Shown here: positions 7,022 to 16,765 of the stretch, piece after piece
Layout: every line of letters begins with the position of its first letter
Numbering within the stretch: the stretch's first letter is position 1
Assembly (NCBI GenBank): GCA_028280885.1
Contig: JANQKY010000016.1
Coordinates: 109,137-173,136, forward strand
Length of the DNA: 64,000 nt
Source of the DNA: Tepidamorphus sp.
Lineage (GTDB): Bacteria; Pseudomonadota; Alphaproteobacteria; Rhizobiales; Tepidamorphaceae
Direction: 5' to 3'
Notes under the pieces: generated by a model
What the model was told of the DNA's origin: nothing
What the model saw: only the letters and a program-made list of their open reading frames with translations
The model's database searches: none
Made by a program: the position numbers and the translations under genes

Positions 7022-8080
7022 ATGAAAGCAATTCTGACCTGGGTAAGTGCGGCCGCCGCGCTTGTCGCCGCGAGTGTCCTGCCGGCCTCGGCGGACACCA
7101 TCCGCGTGCTCAACTGGCAGGGCTACGGCACCGACGAGGCCTGGGCGCTGGAGGAATTCGAGAAGCGGACGGGCCATACGGTCGAGCATGAGTACTTCAA
7201 CTCCGAGCAGGAGATGCTGACCAAGCTGCGGACCAATCCGGGCGCCTATGATGTCGTGCTGATCAACTCGGCCTACACGCCGCAGGCAGCCGAAGAGGGG
7301 CTGATCGTGCCGGCGGACCTCTCGAAGATCGCCAATTCCGGCGATATCGTTGCCGAGATGCTGGGCAACAAGAACCTGACGATCGACGGCAAGACCTATG
7401 GCGTGCCGTGGGTCTGGGGCGCGACGTCCTTTGCGGTCAACACCGACAAGATGGATCCGCTGCCCGATTCGATCGAGGTGCTGTGGTCGCCGGAGCTTGC
7501 CGACAAGCTCGGCTGGCGCGACGATGCGGTCGAGGCCGTCCAGATGGCGGCGATCGCGCTCGGGCAGGACATCAACAATCCTTCCGATCTTGACGCCATC
7601 AAGGAGAAGCTGCGGGCGCTCAAGCCCCAGATCCGCACCTTCTGGACCTCGGAGAACGACTGGAACCAGTTCGTCTCGGCCGGCGAGTTCGACGCGGCGA
7701 CCTATTGGAGCGGTTCGGCCTCGCGCTCGGCCAAGAATTTCGGCCTGCCGGTTGCCTTCGTGATCCCGCAAGAGGGCGCGATCGGCTGGCTCGACGGGCT
7801 GTCGGTCGCCAAGGACGCGCCGCATCCCGAAGCCGCGCATGAATTCATCAACTGGATGATCGATCCCGACTTCTACGTGAAGTGGGACACCGAGGTCGGC
7901 GCGCCGGCATCCGCCAATGCCAAGGCGATGGCGGGCCTGCCCGACGACGCGTTCAACCGCGCCGTGCTCGGCAATCCGGAGGTTGCCGCCAGGCTCAGGT
8001 TCATGGGGCCGATCGACGACGACATGCGCGAGAAGATGCTGGAGCTCTGGCAGGAAACCAAGACCTACTACCAGCAGTAG
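7022..8080 (+). CDS. ABC transporter periplasmic substrate-binding protein, PotD/spermidine-putrescine type
   Basis: The 352-residue protein has a Sec signal peptide (cleavage after ASA, residue 24). It then reads TIRVLNWQGYGTDE, the typical start of the family-1 extracellular solute-binding proteins that carry polyamines and similar cations. The motifs PWVWGATSFAVNTDKM and GAIGWLDGLSVAKDAP are characteristic of PotD/PotF relatives. It delivers its ligand to the two permeases downstream (18-base gap). The ligand is unlikely to be identified from sequence alone. The catabolic genes behind it suggest an amine- or nucleoside-like compound rather than only putrescine. Confidence 0.85.
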   Translation: MKAILTWVSAAAALVAASVLPASADTIRVLNWQGYGTDEAWALEEFEKRTGHTVEHEYFNSEQEMLTKLRTNPGAYDVVLINSAYTPQAAEEGLIVPADLSKIANSGDIVAEMLGNKNLTIDGKTYGVPWVWGATSFAVNTDKMDPLPDSIEVLWSPELADKLGWRDDAVEAVQMAAIALGQDINNPSDLDAIKEKLRALKPQIRTFWTSENDWNQFVSAGEFDAATYWSGSASRSAKNFGLPVAFVIPQEGAIGWLDGLSVAKDAPHPEAAHEFINWMIDPDFYVKWDTEVGAPASANAKAMAGLPDDAFNRAVLGNPEVAARLRFMGPIDDDMREKMLELWQETKTYYQQ

Positions 8081-8098
8081 GCCCTTACGGGCCCTGCC

Positions 8099-8992
8099 AT
8101 GGCTCACGAAGCCACACATGACACGACGGGAAACACGGCGCAGGCGGATCGGTCCGCCCGCGCCGTGGTCCTGCTGACCGGGCCGGCCTATCTCTGGCTC
8201 ACCGTCACCGTGCTGCTGCCGCTGGTGGCGATGCTCTATTTCAGTTTCCTGAGCGAGGCGCCGATCGCCGGCCGGGTCGGTGAGTTGACGCTTGAACAGT
8301 ATCGCGCCTTCTTCGAGCACGCCTTTTACCTGGAACTGATCCTGCGCTCGCTCCGGCTCGGGGCGGAGGTAACGCTGTTCTGCTTCCTGCTCGGTTTCCC
8401 CTGCGCCTATGTGCTGGCCAAGACCATCAAGGGGCGCTGGCGCGAGGCGCTGTTCCTATTGGTGATTATCCCGTTCTGGTCGAACGCGCTGGTGCGGGTC
8501 TTTTCCTGGACCATGGTGCTGCGCGGCAACGGCCTCTTGGAACGGGCGATCGAGACGGTGTTTCCGGGTGCGGGATCGCTCGACCTGCTGTTCACCTACA
8601 ACGCCGTCGTGATCGGCCTCGTCCACTCCTACCTGCCCTACATGATCCTGACCTGCTACATCTCGCTGCAGGCGATCGATGACGATCTGATCGCGGCGGC
8701 CCGATCGCTCGGCGCTTCCTGGCTGACGATCCTGCGGCGGCTGATCCTGCCGCTGGCGATGCCGGGTATCGTCGCCGGCGCGGTCTTGATCTTCGTTCCC
8801 GTCATCGGCTCGTTCATGGAGCCGCGCATCCTCGGCGGCCGGCAGGGCACGTTCATCGGTACCATCATCGAGGATCAGTTCACCGCCGTGTTCAACTGGC
8901 CGCTCGGCGCGGCGCTGTCCTTCATCCTGCTCGCCTGCGTGCTGGTGATCTTCATTCCCTTCACCTTCGCCGCCCGGAGGATGAGCGGATGA
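8099..8992 (+). CDS. ABC transporter permease, PotB/PotH type
   Basis: This 297-residue membrane protein has about six hydrophobic segments. Its cytoplasmic EAA loop (AAARSLGASWLTILRR then LPLAMPGIVAG) docks on the ATPase. Its first part resembles PotB, with a long periplasmic loop after the first membrane helix. It overlaps the next permease by 4 bases, indicating translational coupling in the importer operon. Confidence 0.87.
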   Translation: MAHEATHDTTGNTAQADRSARAVVLLTGPAYLWLTVTVLLPLVAMLYFSFLSEAPIAGRVGELTLEQYRAFFEHAFYLELILRSLRLGAEVTLFCFLLGFPCAYVLAKTIKGRWREALFLLVIIPFWSNALVRVFSWTMVLRGNGLLERAIETVFPGAGSLDLLFTYNAVVIGLVHSYLPYMILTCYISLQAIDDDLIAAARSLGASWLTILRRLILPLAMPGIVAGAVLIFVPVIGSFMEPRILGGRQGTFIGTIIEDQFTAVFNWPLGAALSFILLACVLVIFIPFTFAARRMSG

Positions 8993-9759
8993 AGGTATTG
9001 GGGCGGGTCTATCTCGGGTTTGTCCTGGTGTTCCTCTATGCGCCGATCGCGGTGATGGCGGCGATGTCGTTCAATTCCTCGCAGTTCTACCAACTGCCGA
9101 TCGACTGGTCGCTGAAATGGTACGGCGCGCTTGCCGGCAACAGCCGGCTGATCGATGCTGGGCTCAACTCGATCCTGGTCGCGGTCATCACCACGGTCAT
9201 CGCCGGCACGCTGGGCACGGCCGCGGCGCTTGCCTTCTTCCGCTACCGCTTCCGCGGTAAGCGCTTCCTGCAGGCGCTGCTGTTTCCGCCGATCGCCATT
9301 CCCTGGCTGATCACCGGCACGGCGATGCTGCTGTTCTTCTTCTGGACCGGCATCGGCCGCGGTATGCATGCGATGGTGCTCGGCCATGTGGCGCTGGCGC
9401 TGCCTTACGTGATCATCGTCGTCTCGGCGCGCTTGCAGGCCTTCGATCCGGATCTGGAGGCGGCCGCCCGCTCGCTCGGTGCGGGCCCCTGGCAGGTGGT
9501 GCGCTATGTGACGCTGCCGTTCCTGGCGCCGGGGATCATCGCAGCCGCGCTGTTTGCCTTCGCGGTCTCGTTCGACCAGTTCGTCATTTCCTATTTCCTC
9601 GCCGTCCCCGGCGTCTCGACCTTGCCGGTCGAGATCTATACATCGATCCGCAAGGGCTTCACCCCGGAGATAAACGCCATTTCGACGATCGTCATCATCG
9701 CCTCCATGGCGCTCCTGATCGGGGTCGCCCGCTTCTACCGGTTCGGCGGAGAGCGCTGA
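8989..9759 (+). CDS. ABC transporter permease, PotC/PotI type
   Basis: The 256-residue second inner-membrane subunit begins MKVLGRVYLGFVLVFLYAPI, as PotC relatives do. It carries the EAA loop EAAARSLGAGPWQVVRYV followed by LPFLAPGI. It pairs with the preceding permease as a heterodimer and overlaps the ATPase gene by one base. Confidence 0.87.
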   Translation: MKVLGRVYLGFVLVFLYAPIAVMAAMSFNSSQFYQLPIDWSLKWYGALAGNSRLIDAGLNSILVAVITTVIAGTLGTAAALAFFRYRFRGKRFLQALLFPPIAIPWLITGTAMLLFFFWTGIGRGMHAMVLGHVALALPYVIIVVSARLQAFDPDLEAAARSLGAGPWQVVRYVTLPFLAPGIIAAALFAFAVSFDQFVISYFLAVPGVSTLPVEIYTSIRKGFTPEINAISTIVIIASMALLIGVARFYRFGGER

Positions 9760-10817
9760 TGGCGACCGTTTCGGCAAAGGGCGTCAGCAAGCTGTTCGGC
9801 ACGTTCAAGGCGCTCGACGACGTGTCCATCGATTTCGACGACGGCGGCTTCTACGGGCTGCTCGGGCCGTCCGGTAGCGGCAAGACGACGCTTCTGCGCC
9901 TGATCGCCGGTTTCGAGTTTCCCGATAGCGGTTCGATCTCGATCGGCGGGGAGGCGGTCGAGCGGGTGCCGACGGAAAAGCGCGACGTCGGCATGATGTT
10001 CCAGAGCTACGCGCTGTTTCCCAATATGAGCGTGTTCGACAATGTCGCCTTCGGCCTCACCGTGCGCCGGCTGCCGGCATCGGAGATCCGCAAGCGGGTC
10101 GGTGAGGCGCTTCAACTGGTGCGGCTTGACGGGCTCGATCAGCGCCGGCCGCATCAGCTTTCCGGCGGCCAGCGGCAGCGCGTCGCGCTTGCCCGGGCAA
10201 TCGTCATCCGGCCGCGGGTCCTGCTGCTCGACGAACCGCTGAGCGCGCTCGACAAGGCGCTGCGGACCGGCATGCAGGTGGAACTGAAGCGCATCCAGCG
10301 CGAGATCGGCATCACCACGATCTTCGTTACCCACGACCAGGAGGAGGCGCTGACCCTGAGCGACCGCATCGGCGTCCTGCGCGAGGGCAGGCTCGTTCAG
10401 GAGGGCGCGCCGCGTGATATCTACGAGCGGCCGAACAGCGCCTTCGCCGCGACCTTCCTAGGCGATGCCAACCTGTTCGAGGGCGCTGTGGAAGACGGGG
10501 CGGTGCGCCTTGCCGGCGGGCCGCTGGTGCGAACCGACGATCCACTTCCCGCCGCAGGGGCATCGGTGACGGTCGCTGTGCGACCGGAGCGGATGACGGT
10601 GCGTTTGGAGGGGGACGACAGCGGGCCGGAGCACAACGAGATCGGCGCGCAGGTGGAGGCCGCGATCTTCGCCGGCAACAGCCTGACCTATCATCTGAAA
10701 CGCGGCGATATGCCGATCCGCGTTTTCGTCCAGAACAGCGGCGCCGCGCCCGTCGCCGCCGGAACGCCGGTGCGACTCACCTGGCAGCCGGCGCATACCA
10801 TCGTGGTGTCGCGATGA
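9759..10817 (+). CDS. ABC transporter ATPase, PotA type
   Basis: The 352-residue ATPase has Walker A GPSGSGKTT at residues 36-44, the Q-loop MMFQSYALFPNM, the signature LSGGQRQR near 133, Walker B VLLLDEP near 153 and the switch His in FVTHDQEEAL. A C-terminal TOBE-like region follows, as usual in PotA and FbpC. It energises the importer formed with the two permeases. It overlaps the neighbours on both sides by 1 and 4 bases. Confidence 0.9.
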   Translation: MATVSAKGVSKLFGTFKALDDVSIDFDDGGFYGLLGPSGSGKTTLLRLIAGFEFPDSGSISIGGEAVERVPTEKRDVGMMFQSYALFPNMSVFDNVAFGLTVRRLPASEIRKRVGEALQLVRLDGLDQRRPHQLSGGQRQRVALARAIVIRPRVLLLDEPLSALDKALRTGMQVELKRIQREIGITTIFVTHDQEEALTLSDRIGVLREGRLVQEGAPRDIYERPNSAFAATFLGDANLFEGAVEDGAVRLAGGPLVRTDDPLPAAGASVTVAVRPERMTVRLEGDDSGPEHNEIGAQVEAAIFAGNSLTYHLKRGDMPIRVFVQNSGAAPVAAGTPVRLTWQPAHTIVVSR

Positions 10818-11422
10818 GCGCGCTCCGTCACGGGCCGGTCCCGCCTGACGCGCTGGTTCTGTGCATCGACATGCAACGGGTCTTCCTGGAGCCGGGTCCC
10901 TGGCATTGCCCGGAAGCGGTGGCGATCCTGCCGGCGGTCACCCGGCTCGTCTCGGCGCGGCCGGCGCAAAGCCTGTTCACGCGGTTCATCTCGGCAGAGA
11001 CGCCGAAGGATGCGGTCGGTGCCTGGCAGCGCTACTACCGGCACTGGGAAAGCGTGACGATCAGCCGGATCGGCCGGGCGCCCTATGACCTGCATCCCGA
11101 TCTCGCGGCGATCGCCCGGGCCGAAAACACCTTCGACAAGGCGACCTATGACGCTTTCGATGCGTCCGCCTTCGCCGATACCATCAGGACCCGCGCGCCC
11201 GAGGCGCTGATCCTGTGCGGGGTCGAGACCGATGTCTGCGTGCTGGCGACCGTCTTCTCCGCCGTCGATCTCGGCTATCACGTGATCCTCGCCCGCGACG
11301 CGCTGACGGGCGCCGATCCGAAGACGCACGAGGCCTGCCTGCATATGCTCGAAGCGCGCTTCGATCTCCAGGTCGAGATCGCCGATACGGATGTAATCCT
11401 CGCGGAGTGGACCGCGCCATGA
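10814..11422 (+). CDS. Isochorismatase-family cysteine hydrolase
   Basis: The 202-residue protein has the Asp-Lys-Cys triad of the family: Asp19 in LCIDMQ, Lys109 in FDKATYDAF and Cys142 in ETDVCV. Members hydrolyse amides such as nicotinamide, ureidoacrylate or biuret, and the exact substrate cannot be told here. It is embedded in the importer operon with 4-base overlaps on both sides, so it probably acts on the imported compound or a breakdown product. Confidence 0.85.
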   Translation: MSALRHGPVPPDALVLCIDMQRVFLEPGPWHCPEAVAILPAVTRLVSARPAQSLFTRFISAETPKDAVGAWQRYYRHWESVTISRIGRAPYDLHPDLAAIARAENTFDKATYDAFDASAFADTIRTRAPEALILCGVETDVCVLATVFSAVDLGYHVILARDALTGADPKTHEACLHMLEARFDLQVEIADTDVILAEWTAP

Positions 11423-13590
11423 AACCGGCGGGCTGGGGAACCTGGTCGGCGGACCGGCCGGTCGAGCTTGTGCATCCGACAAGCGGCCTGACGGTGACGC
11501 CGGTGCTCTATTCGGCGCGGGCGGGCACCATCTCGCGGATCGGCATGGGGCCGGACCTGACGCTTGGCGAGCGGTCGCTGGACGGCCGGTCGATCGCCTT
11601 TAGGACCGGCCATGCCGAGACGGCGCTGCACTGGCGATACGCGCTGGGCGACGGGAACACAGCCACGATCGACTGGGAGACGCGGGCGAACGGCGAATGG
11701 GGCCTGCGGTTCTGGGTGATCCTGTGCCTGTCCGGTTACGGTTTCACCTTTCGTCATGATCCCGAGACCGGACGGGTAACGGCAGCCAAGGGCGAAACGG
11801 CTTTCGAGATCGTATCGGCCAAGAAGCCGCTGCTTGTCACCGCGCATGCGGATCTCGATGCGCTTGAGGCGGAGTATCACGAACACGGCTATTTCTATCT
11901 GGCGTCGCGTGCGACCGAGGGGGAGTTCCTCGCGCTCCGGTTCAATCTGGAGGAGGGGCCGGCGATGCGGATCGCGATCGCGCCTCAAGGGACGATCGCG
12001 GACCGCCCCGCGCTTCCCGAGCACGCCATCGGCCTTATCACCGGCGCCGCGGCGCAGCCGCTGCAGGCCGCCCATGACGTGATGGCCTGGAACCATGTCC
12101 ATGATCATGTCAACGATCGGCCCTATACCGTCCTGACCCGGTTCTGGAATTCCCACAAGTTCGGCGGTTTCGGCGTCTGGATGAACGATATCATCTATAA
12201 CGCCATGCTCTGGGGCCTGTTCGACGAACACGCCGCGCGCGCCAATCTGGAAGCGGTCTTCGCCTGGCAGACGGAGGATGGCAACTTCCCCTGCCTGATC
12301 ACCGGCAACGACCAGTGGCTCGACCGGTCGCAGCCGCCGATCGTCTCCTATGCGGTCTGGTCGCTGGCCGCCCGGTTCGGCGACACGGGGCTCTTGGAAT
12401 GGGCCTATCCGGCCCTGAAGCGCAATCACGACTGGTGGTGGCGCCGACGCTCGGCGGGCGAGAAAGGGCTCGTCGTCTACGGGACGAGCCTTGATGTCGG
12501 CGAGGGGCTCTACAAGGGCACCAAGCTTGCCGCCAAGGATGAATCCTCGATGGACAACATGGCCGTCCACGATCCGGCGCCCTTCGACGAGGAAACCGGG
12601 CTCTTGATGTCCTACGATGTCGGCCTCAACAGCCTGCTGGCGCTAGACGGGGAGTGCTTGTCCCTGATCGCCGACAGGCTAGGCCGGGCGGACGAGGCGG
12701 ATCGCTACCGGGCATCGAGTGATGCACATAAACAGGCGATCCGCACCCACCTGTGGGACGAGACGCGGGGCGTCTTCGCGAACCGGCTGCTTGAGGGCGA
12801 TTTCGTCGAACCGCTGGCGCCGACGTCGTTCTACCCGATGGCGGCGGGGGCGGCGACGGCTGATCAGGTCGACAGCCTGATCGCCAACTATCTGACAAAT
12901 GAAGACAAATTCGGCGGCGCGCCCGGCCTGCCGTCAGCGACCCGCGATCATCCCGCCTATCACGACAACGTCTACTGGCGCGGCCGGATCTGGGCGCCGC
13001 TCAACTTCTGGACCTGGCAGGGCCTGCGGCGTGCCGGCCGGGAGGGGGAAGCCCGCGATCTTGCCGGTATGAGCTGGGCGCTCTTTTCCAACGGCTGGCG
13101 CGACCGGCAGTGCGGTGAGAACTACAATGCCGAAACCGGCGCGATCCTCGATCAGGCCGACACCGACGCCTTCTACTCCTGGGGCGCGCTCATGGCGATG
13201 ATGCCGGTCGCGACCGCGCTCGACGTGACACCCTGGCAGGGTTTCAGCCTGGACCGGCCCTTGGACGCGGCGCCCGTCGGACCCGTTGCCTCGCCGCTTG
13301 GCGCGTTGAATGTGACGGTCGAGGACGGCGTCCTGCGGGCGCGGTGTGGCGATGCCGTGCTGATCGAGACCTCGCTTGGCGGTCTTCGCCATATCGACTG
13401 GACGGAGGCGGGATTCTCCGCCGAAATCCCTGCCGGGCCCGCCGGAGACTGGATCGCGCTGCCGGGTCGGGATATGCGGGATGCGGTTCTTGACGGAGAA
13501 CCGATCGCGGCAGGACCGGCAGGCCGCATTCATCTACCGGATCGCCCTTCGCCGTCAACACTCGTTGTCCCAGGAGCAGGCCTGTCATGA
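11419..13590 (+). CDS. MGH1-like / GH63-type glycoside hydrolase
   Basis: The 723-residue protein has an N-terminal beta-rich half and an (alpha/alpha)6 catalytic half. Typical clan GH-G signatures are visible: GFGVWMNDIIYNAMLWGLF, WQTEDGNFPCLI, a tryptophan-rich HDWWWRRR, YWRGRIWAPLNFW, and CGENYNAETG followed by DTDAFYSWGAL. The family includes mannosylglycerate and glucosylglycerate hydrolases and other exo-alpha-glycosidases. No signal peptide is visible, so it is cytosolic. The start at 11419 overlaps the upstream stop by 4 bases; a longer frame upstream is noise inside the hydrolase gene. The substrate is unknown; co-transcription with nucleoside hydrolase and ribokinase suggests a glycosylated imported solute. 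Confidence 0.8.
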   Translation: MKPAGWGTWSADRPVELVHPTSGLTVTPVLYSARAGTISRIGMGPDLTLGERSLDGRSIAFRTGHAETALHWRYALGDGNTATIDWETRANGEWGLRFWVILCLSGYGFTFRHDPETGRVTAAKGETAFEIVSAKKPLLVTAHADLDALEAEYHEHGYFYLASRATEGEFLALRFNLEEGPAMRIAIAPQGTIADRPALPEHAIGLITGAAAQPLQAAHDVMAWNHVHDHVNDRPYTVLTRFWNSHKFGGFGVWMNDIIYNAMLWGLFDEHAARANLEAVFAWQTEDGNFPCLITGNDQWLDRSQPPIVSYAVWSLAARFGDTGLLEWAYPALKRNHDWWWRRRSAGEKGLVVYGTSLDVGEGLYKGTKLAAKDESSMDNMAVHDPAPFDEETGLLMSYDVGLNSLLALDGECLSLIADRLGRADEADRYRASSDAHKQAIRTHLWDETRGVFANRLLEGDFVEPLAPTSFYPMAAGAATADQVDSLIANYLTNEDKFGGAPGLPSATRDHPAYHDNVYWRGRIWAPLNFWTWQGLRRAGREGEARDLAGMSWALFSNGWRDRQCGENYNAETGAILDQADTDAFYSWGALMAMMPVATALDVTPWQGFSLDRPLDAAPVGPVASPLGALNVTVEDGVLRARCGDAVLIETSLGGLRHIDWTEAGFSAEIPAGPAGDWIALPGRDMRDAVLDGEPIAAGPAGRIHLPDRPSPSTLVVPGAGLS

Positions 13591-14483
13591 CCGAACCCAG
13601 GCACATCATCATCGACTGCGATCCGGGCATCGACGATGCTGTCGCGCTGATGCTGGCGACCGCGTCGCCGGCGCTCGATCTGGTCGCGGTGACAGCCGTG
13701 CACGGCAACAAGCCGATCTCAACGACGGTCGCGAACGCCCGCCGCATCCTCGATCTTGTCGGCGCCGACGATATCCCCGTCTATCAGGGCGCGGCGCGGC
13801 CGCTATTGCTCGATGCGGTTCCCGACAACGACTATTACGGCGCCGACGGTCTCGGCGATGTCGGCCTGCCGCCGGCCTCGCGCGAGCCGGATCCGGGGAT
13901 CGCTGCGGAAAAGCTCGTCGAGATCGTGATGGCCGCGCCGGAGAAATCGATCACCGTCTGCCCGATCGGCCCGATGACCAATCTGGCGCTCGCCATGCGG
14001 CTGGAAAGCCGGTTCGCCGGCCGGCTTGCCGGGATCTGCGCCATGGGTGGCGATTTCGGTCACGGGCCGAAGGAGGAGTTCAACGTCCGCACCGATCCGG
14101 CCGCCGTCGATATCGTCCTGCAAAGCGGCGCTCCCCTGACGCTGGTGCCCTATGACGTCACGCGGACCCTTCACGCCGATGAGGCGACGCTGTCGACGCT
14201 TGCGGCCTCCGGCGACAGGCGCGGCGAAGCCGTCGCCGCGATGGAGCGACAGCGCAATCCGGTCGGCTCGGCCCTGCATGACCCTTGTGCGATCGCCGCG
14301 CTGATCGATCCAGGGCTCGTCACGAGCGAACGCGGCACGATCCGCATCGAGTGGCGCGACCCGCAGGGCGAGGGGATCACCGAGTTCGAACCGTCCGCCG
14401 ACGGCCCCCATACCCTCGTGCGCGGCGTCGATCATGGCCGCCTGATGGCGCTGCTCATCGCCCTTCTGACCGAGCGGGCCTGA
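13587..14483 (+). CDS. Inosine-uridine-preferring nucleoside hydrolase family protein
   Basis: The 298-residue protein starts with the calcium-binding aspartate cluster DCDPGIDDA (residues 10-18). It also has CPIGPMTNLALA, GGDFGHGPKEEFNVRTDPAA and an active-site LHDPCAIAAL His-Asp. Members cleave N-glycosidic bonds of ribonucleosides to free base and ribose. The gene is followed by ribokinase, which fits release of ribose in the cytosol. Confidence 0.88.
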   Translation: MTEPRHIIIDCDPGIDDAVALMLATASPALDLVAVTAVHGNKPISTTVANARRILDLVGADDIPVYQGAARPLLLDAVPDNDYYGADGLGDVGLPPASREPDPGIAAEKLVEIVMAAPEKSITVCPIGPMTNLALAMRLESRFAGRLAGICAMGGDFGHGPKEEFNVRTDPAAVDIVLQSGAPLTLVPYDVTRTLHADEATLSTLAASGDRRGEAVAAMERQRNPVGSALHDPCAIAALIDPGLVTSERGTIRIEWRDPQGEGITEFEPSADGPHTLVRGVDHGRLMALLIALLTERA

Positions 14484-14488
14484 GGGTC

Positions 14489-15397
14489 ATGACCGGATCA
14501 AACCCGTTCGCCCGCGTCGTCGTCTTCGGCTCGATCAATACGGACGTCGTCGTTCCGGTACCGCGCCTACCGATCGCCGGTGAAACGCTGCTGGGCGGTG
14601 ACGCGGCGATCCTGCCGGGCGGCAAGGGCGCCAACCAGGCCCATGCGGCGCGGCTTGCCGGTGTCGCGGTGGCGATGGTCGGCCGGGTCGGGCAGGACGA
14701 GCTTGCCGGGCCGGCGCTGTCGATGCTTGAGGCGAGTGGCGTCGATCTCGGGGCCGTCCGGCCCTCGCGACGGGCGACCGGCTGCGCGATGATCTGGAGC
14801 GGCCCCGACGGCTCGAGCACCATCGTGGTTTCACCCGGCGCCAATCAGGACATTAACGCCGATGACGTGCCGGAGGCGCTTGTCGGCCCGGACACCGTGC
14901 TCGTCCTGCAGCAGGAGGTGCCGCTTGCCGAGAATGCCCGGCTCGCCGCGCGTGCCCGCGAGCGCGGCGCGACGATCCTGCTCAACATGGCGCCGGCACA
15001 GGTGCCGGACCGTGAGACGCTCGACGCGCTCGACTATCTGATCGTCAACGATATCGAGCTTGCGATGATCGCCGCGGCGCTCGGGATCGCCGGCGCGGAC
15101 CCGGCCGAGCGGCTGGCGCGGGCGATCGGCGCGAAGGTCCTCTCGACCCATGGCGAGGCCGGCGCCGCGCTCACCGATGGCGAAACGACGATCCGGCAGC
15201 CGGGTCGCACCGTCGATGTCGTCGACACGACCGGTGCGGGCGACACCTTCACCGGCGTCTTCGCCGCCTGCCTCGTGCGCGGGCTCGACGAGGCCGCAGC
15301 CCTTGCCCATGCCAATGCGGCCGCGGCCCACTGCTGTACCAGACAGGGCGCGCAGACGGCGCAGGTCGGCTGGGATGTCTTCGCAAAAGACGTCTGA
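14489..15397 (+). CDS. rbsK: Ribokinase (PfkB family)
   Basis: The 302-residue PfkB kinase has the N-terminal FGSINTDVVV, the di-glycine GGKGANQAHAARLAG and the C-terminal anion-hole/catalytic-base motif VDTTGAGDTFTG (base Asp near residue 249). ATP-dependent phosphorylation of ribose to ribose 5-phosphate fits the nucleoside hydrolase directly upstream. The start at 14489 is five bases after the previous stop; earlier in-frame codons lie within that gene. A different sugar (for example deoxyribose) is possible. Confidence 0.85.
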   Translation: MTGSNPFARVVVFGSINTDVVVPVPRLPIAGETLLGGDAAILPGGKGANQAHAARLAGVAVAMVGRVGQDELAGPALSMLEASGVDLGAVRPSRRATGCAMIWSGPDGSSTIVVSPGANQDINADDVPEALVGPDTVLVLQQEVPLAENARLAARARERGATILLNMAPAQVPDRETLDALDYLIVNDIELAMIAAALGIAGADPAERLARAIGAKVLSTHGEAGAALTDGETTIRQPGRTVDVVDTTGAGDTFTGVFAACLVRGLDEAAALAHANAAAAHCCTRQGAQTAQVGWDVFAKDV

Positions 15398-15480
15398 TCG
15401 GGACGAAGCCATTGAAATTCGTCGCGAATGGGGCTTTATCCGGGACGCATCACCGTCTTCCGACAGAAAGGGTCGCCGGC

Positions 15481-16752
15481 ATGGCCGAGCAGGGACTTCA
15501 CTCCGGGTTTGCGCCCGCACTTCTCAAGGCCGTTCGCGACCGGTTTGCCCATGTCGGCGACTGCCCGATCCAGGGCGAGCGGATCTTCTTCGAGAACGCC
15601 GGCGGGGCGCTGACGCTGAAATCCGTGGTCGAGACCTCGGCGAAGCACGCGGCGATCCCCGACAACCAGGGCCGCGACAATCCGGCTTCGCACGAACTCG
15701 TGCGGATCATCAACAAGGCCAAGGCCGACATGGCCGTCCTGATGAATGCGAGCGGCGGCCAGTTCTTCGTCGGCGAGAGCGGCACGGAACTGCTGTTCCG
15801 ACTGATCATGAACGCCTGCCTGGGCAGGCCACGCGGCGGCACTGTGCTTGGCTCGACGCTGGAGCATCCCGCGACCCGCAGCGCCTGCGCCCGCTGGGCC
15901 GGTGTCGCCGGGCAGGCCCATGTGCTCGTGCCGCATGACGACGAGACGGGCACGGTCACAGTGGATGCCTACCGGCCGCACATAACGCCGGATCTGGCGG
16001 TCGCGACCATCATCCATACCTCGCCGGTAACCGGGATGGGCGTTGATATCGCCGCGATCGCCGCCGAAATCCGCGCCACGGCGCCGGATTGCATCATCCT
16101 CATCGACGGCATCCAGCATGCCGCGCACGGGCGGATCGACATCGACGCCTATGGCATCGACGGCTATGTGATCTCGCCCTACAAGGCTTATTCGCGGCAT
16201 GGCTACGGCCTTTCCTGGATTTCCGACCGGCTGACGGCGCTGCCGCACAACGGGCTGCTTGATGGGCCGGGCGACAACTGGGAGATGGGCACCCGCGACA
16301 CCGGCGCCTACGCGACGCTGTCGGATGTCGCCGACTATCTCGACTGGCTCGGCGGGGAGGCCGGGGCCTCAGGCGACCGGCGGGACCGTTTCGTCGCGGC
16401 GGGCGATCTGATCCATGCCCAGGAGAAGGCGCTGACCGACGCGATGATCCATGGCACCGGCAACCTGCCGGGACTGGCCGGGATGCCGGGCGTGCGGATC
16501 ATCGGCGGTGCCGACAATCCGGCCCGCGAGGGGCTCGTTTCCTTCTCGGTCGACGGGATCGACGCCGCCGAGGTCGTCGCCCGCCTCAATGCCGAGCGCA
16601 TCCGCACGCATCTGCGCAAGGCGGACCACTATTCCGGCAATATCCTGACGCCGCTCGGCCTTGCCGGCTGTATCCGGGTGTCGATGTGCCACTACAATTC
16701 GGTGTCCGAGGTCGCCCGGTTCCTGAGCGTGATGAAGAGCATGCTTTCGTGA
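15481..16752 (+). CDS. Class V aminotransferase-fold PLP enzyme
   Basis: The 423-residue protein belongs to the cysteine desulfurase-like aminotransferase class V group. It has FFENAGGALTL near the N-terminus, FVGESGTELLFRL, an IDGIQHAAHGRID cofactor-binding segment and the PLP Lys235 in SPYKAYSRHGYG. The ATG at 15481 has AAAGGG upstream. Reaction unknown: transamination, beta-elimination or C-N lyase activity are all possible. It is in the same operon as the arginase-family gene 13 bases downstream. Confidence 0.78.
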   Translation: MAEQGLHSGFAPALLKAVRDRFAHVGDCPIQGERIFFENAGGALTLKSVVETSAKHAAIPDNQGRDNPASHELVRIINKAKADMAVLMNASGGQFFVGESGTELLFRLIMNACLGRPRGGTVLGSTLEHPATRSACARWAGVAGQAHVLVPHDDETGTVTVDAYRPHITPDLAVATIIHTSPVTGMGVDIAAIAAEIRATAPDCIILIDGIQHAAHGRIDIDAYGIDGYVISPYKAYSRHGYGLSWISDRLTALPHNGLLDGPGDNWEMGTRDTGAYATLSDVADYLDWLGGEAGASGDRRDRFVAAGDLIHAQEKALTDAMIHGTGNLPGLAGMPGVRIIGGADNPAREGLVSFSVDGIDAAEVVARLNAERIRTHLRKADHYSGNILTPLGLAGCIRVSMCHYNSVSEVARFLSVMKSMLS

Positions 16753-16765
16753 GGGGAAGGTAGCG

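Noticed and set aside
6749..8320. A 523-codon minus-strand frame over the binding-protein gene
   Set aside because: No motif and no signal; it mirrors a complete PotD-type gene.
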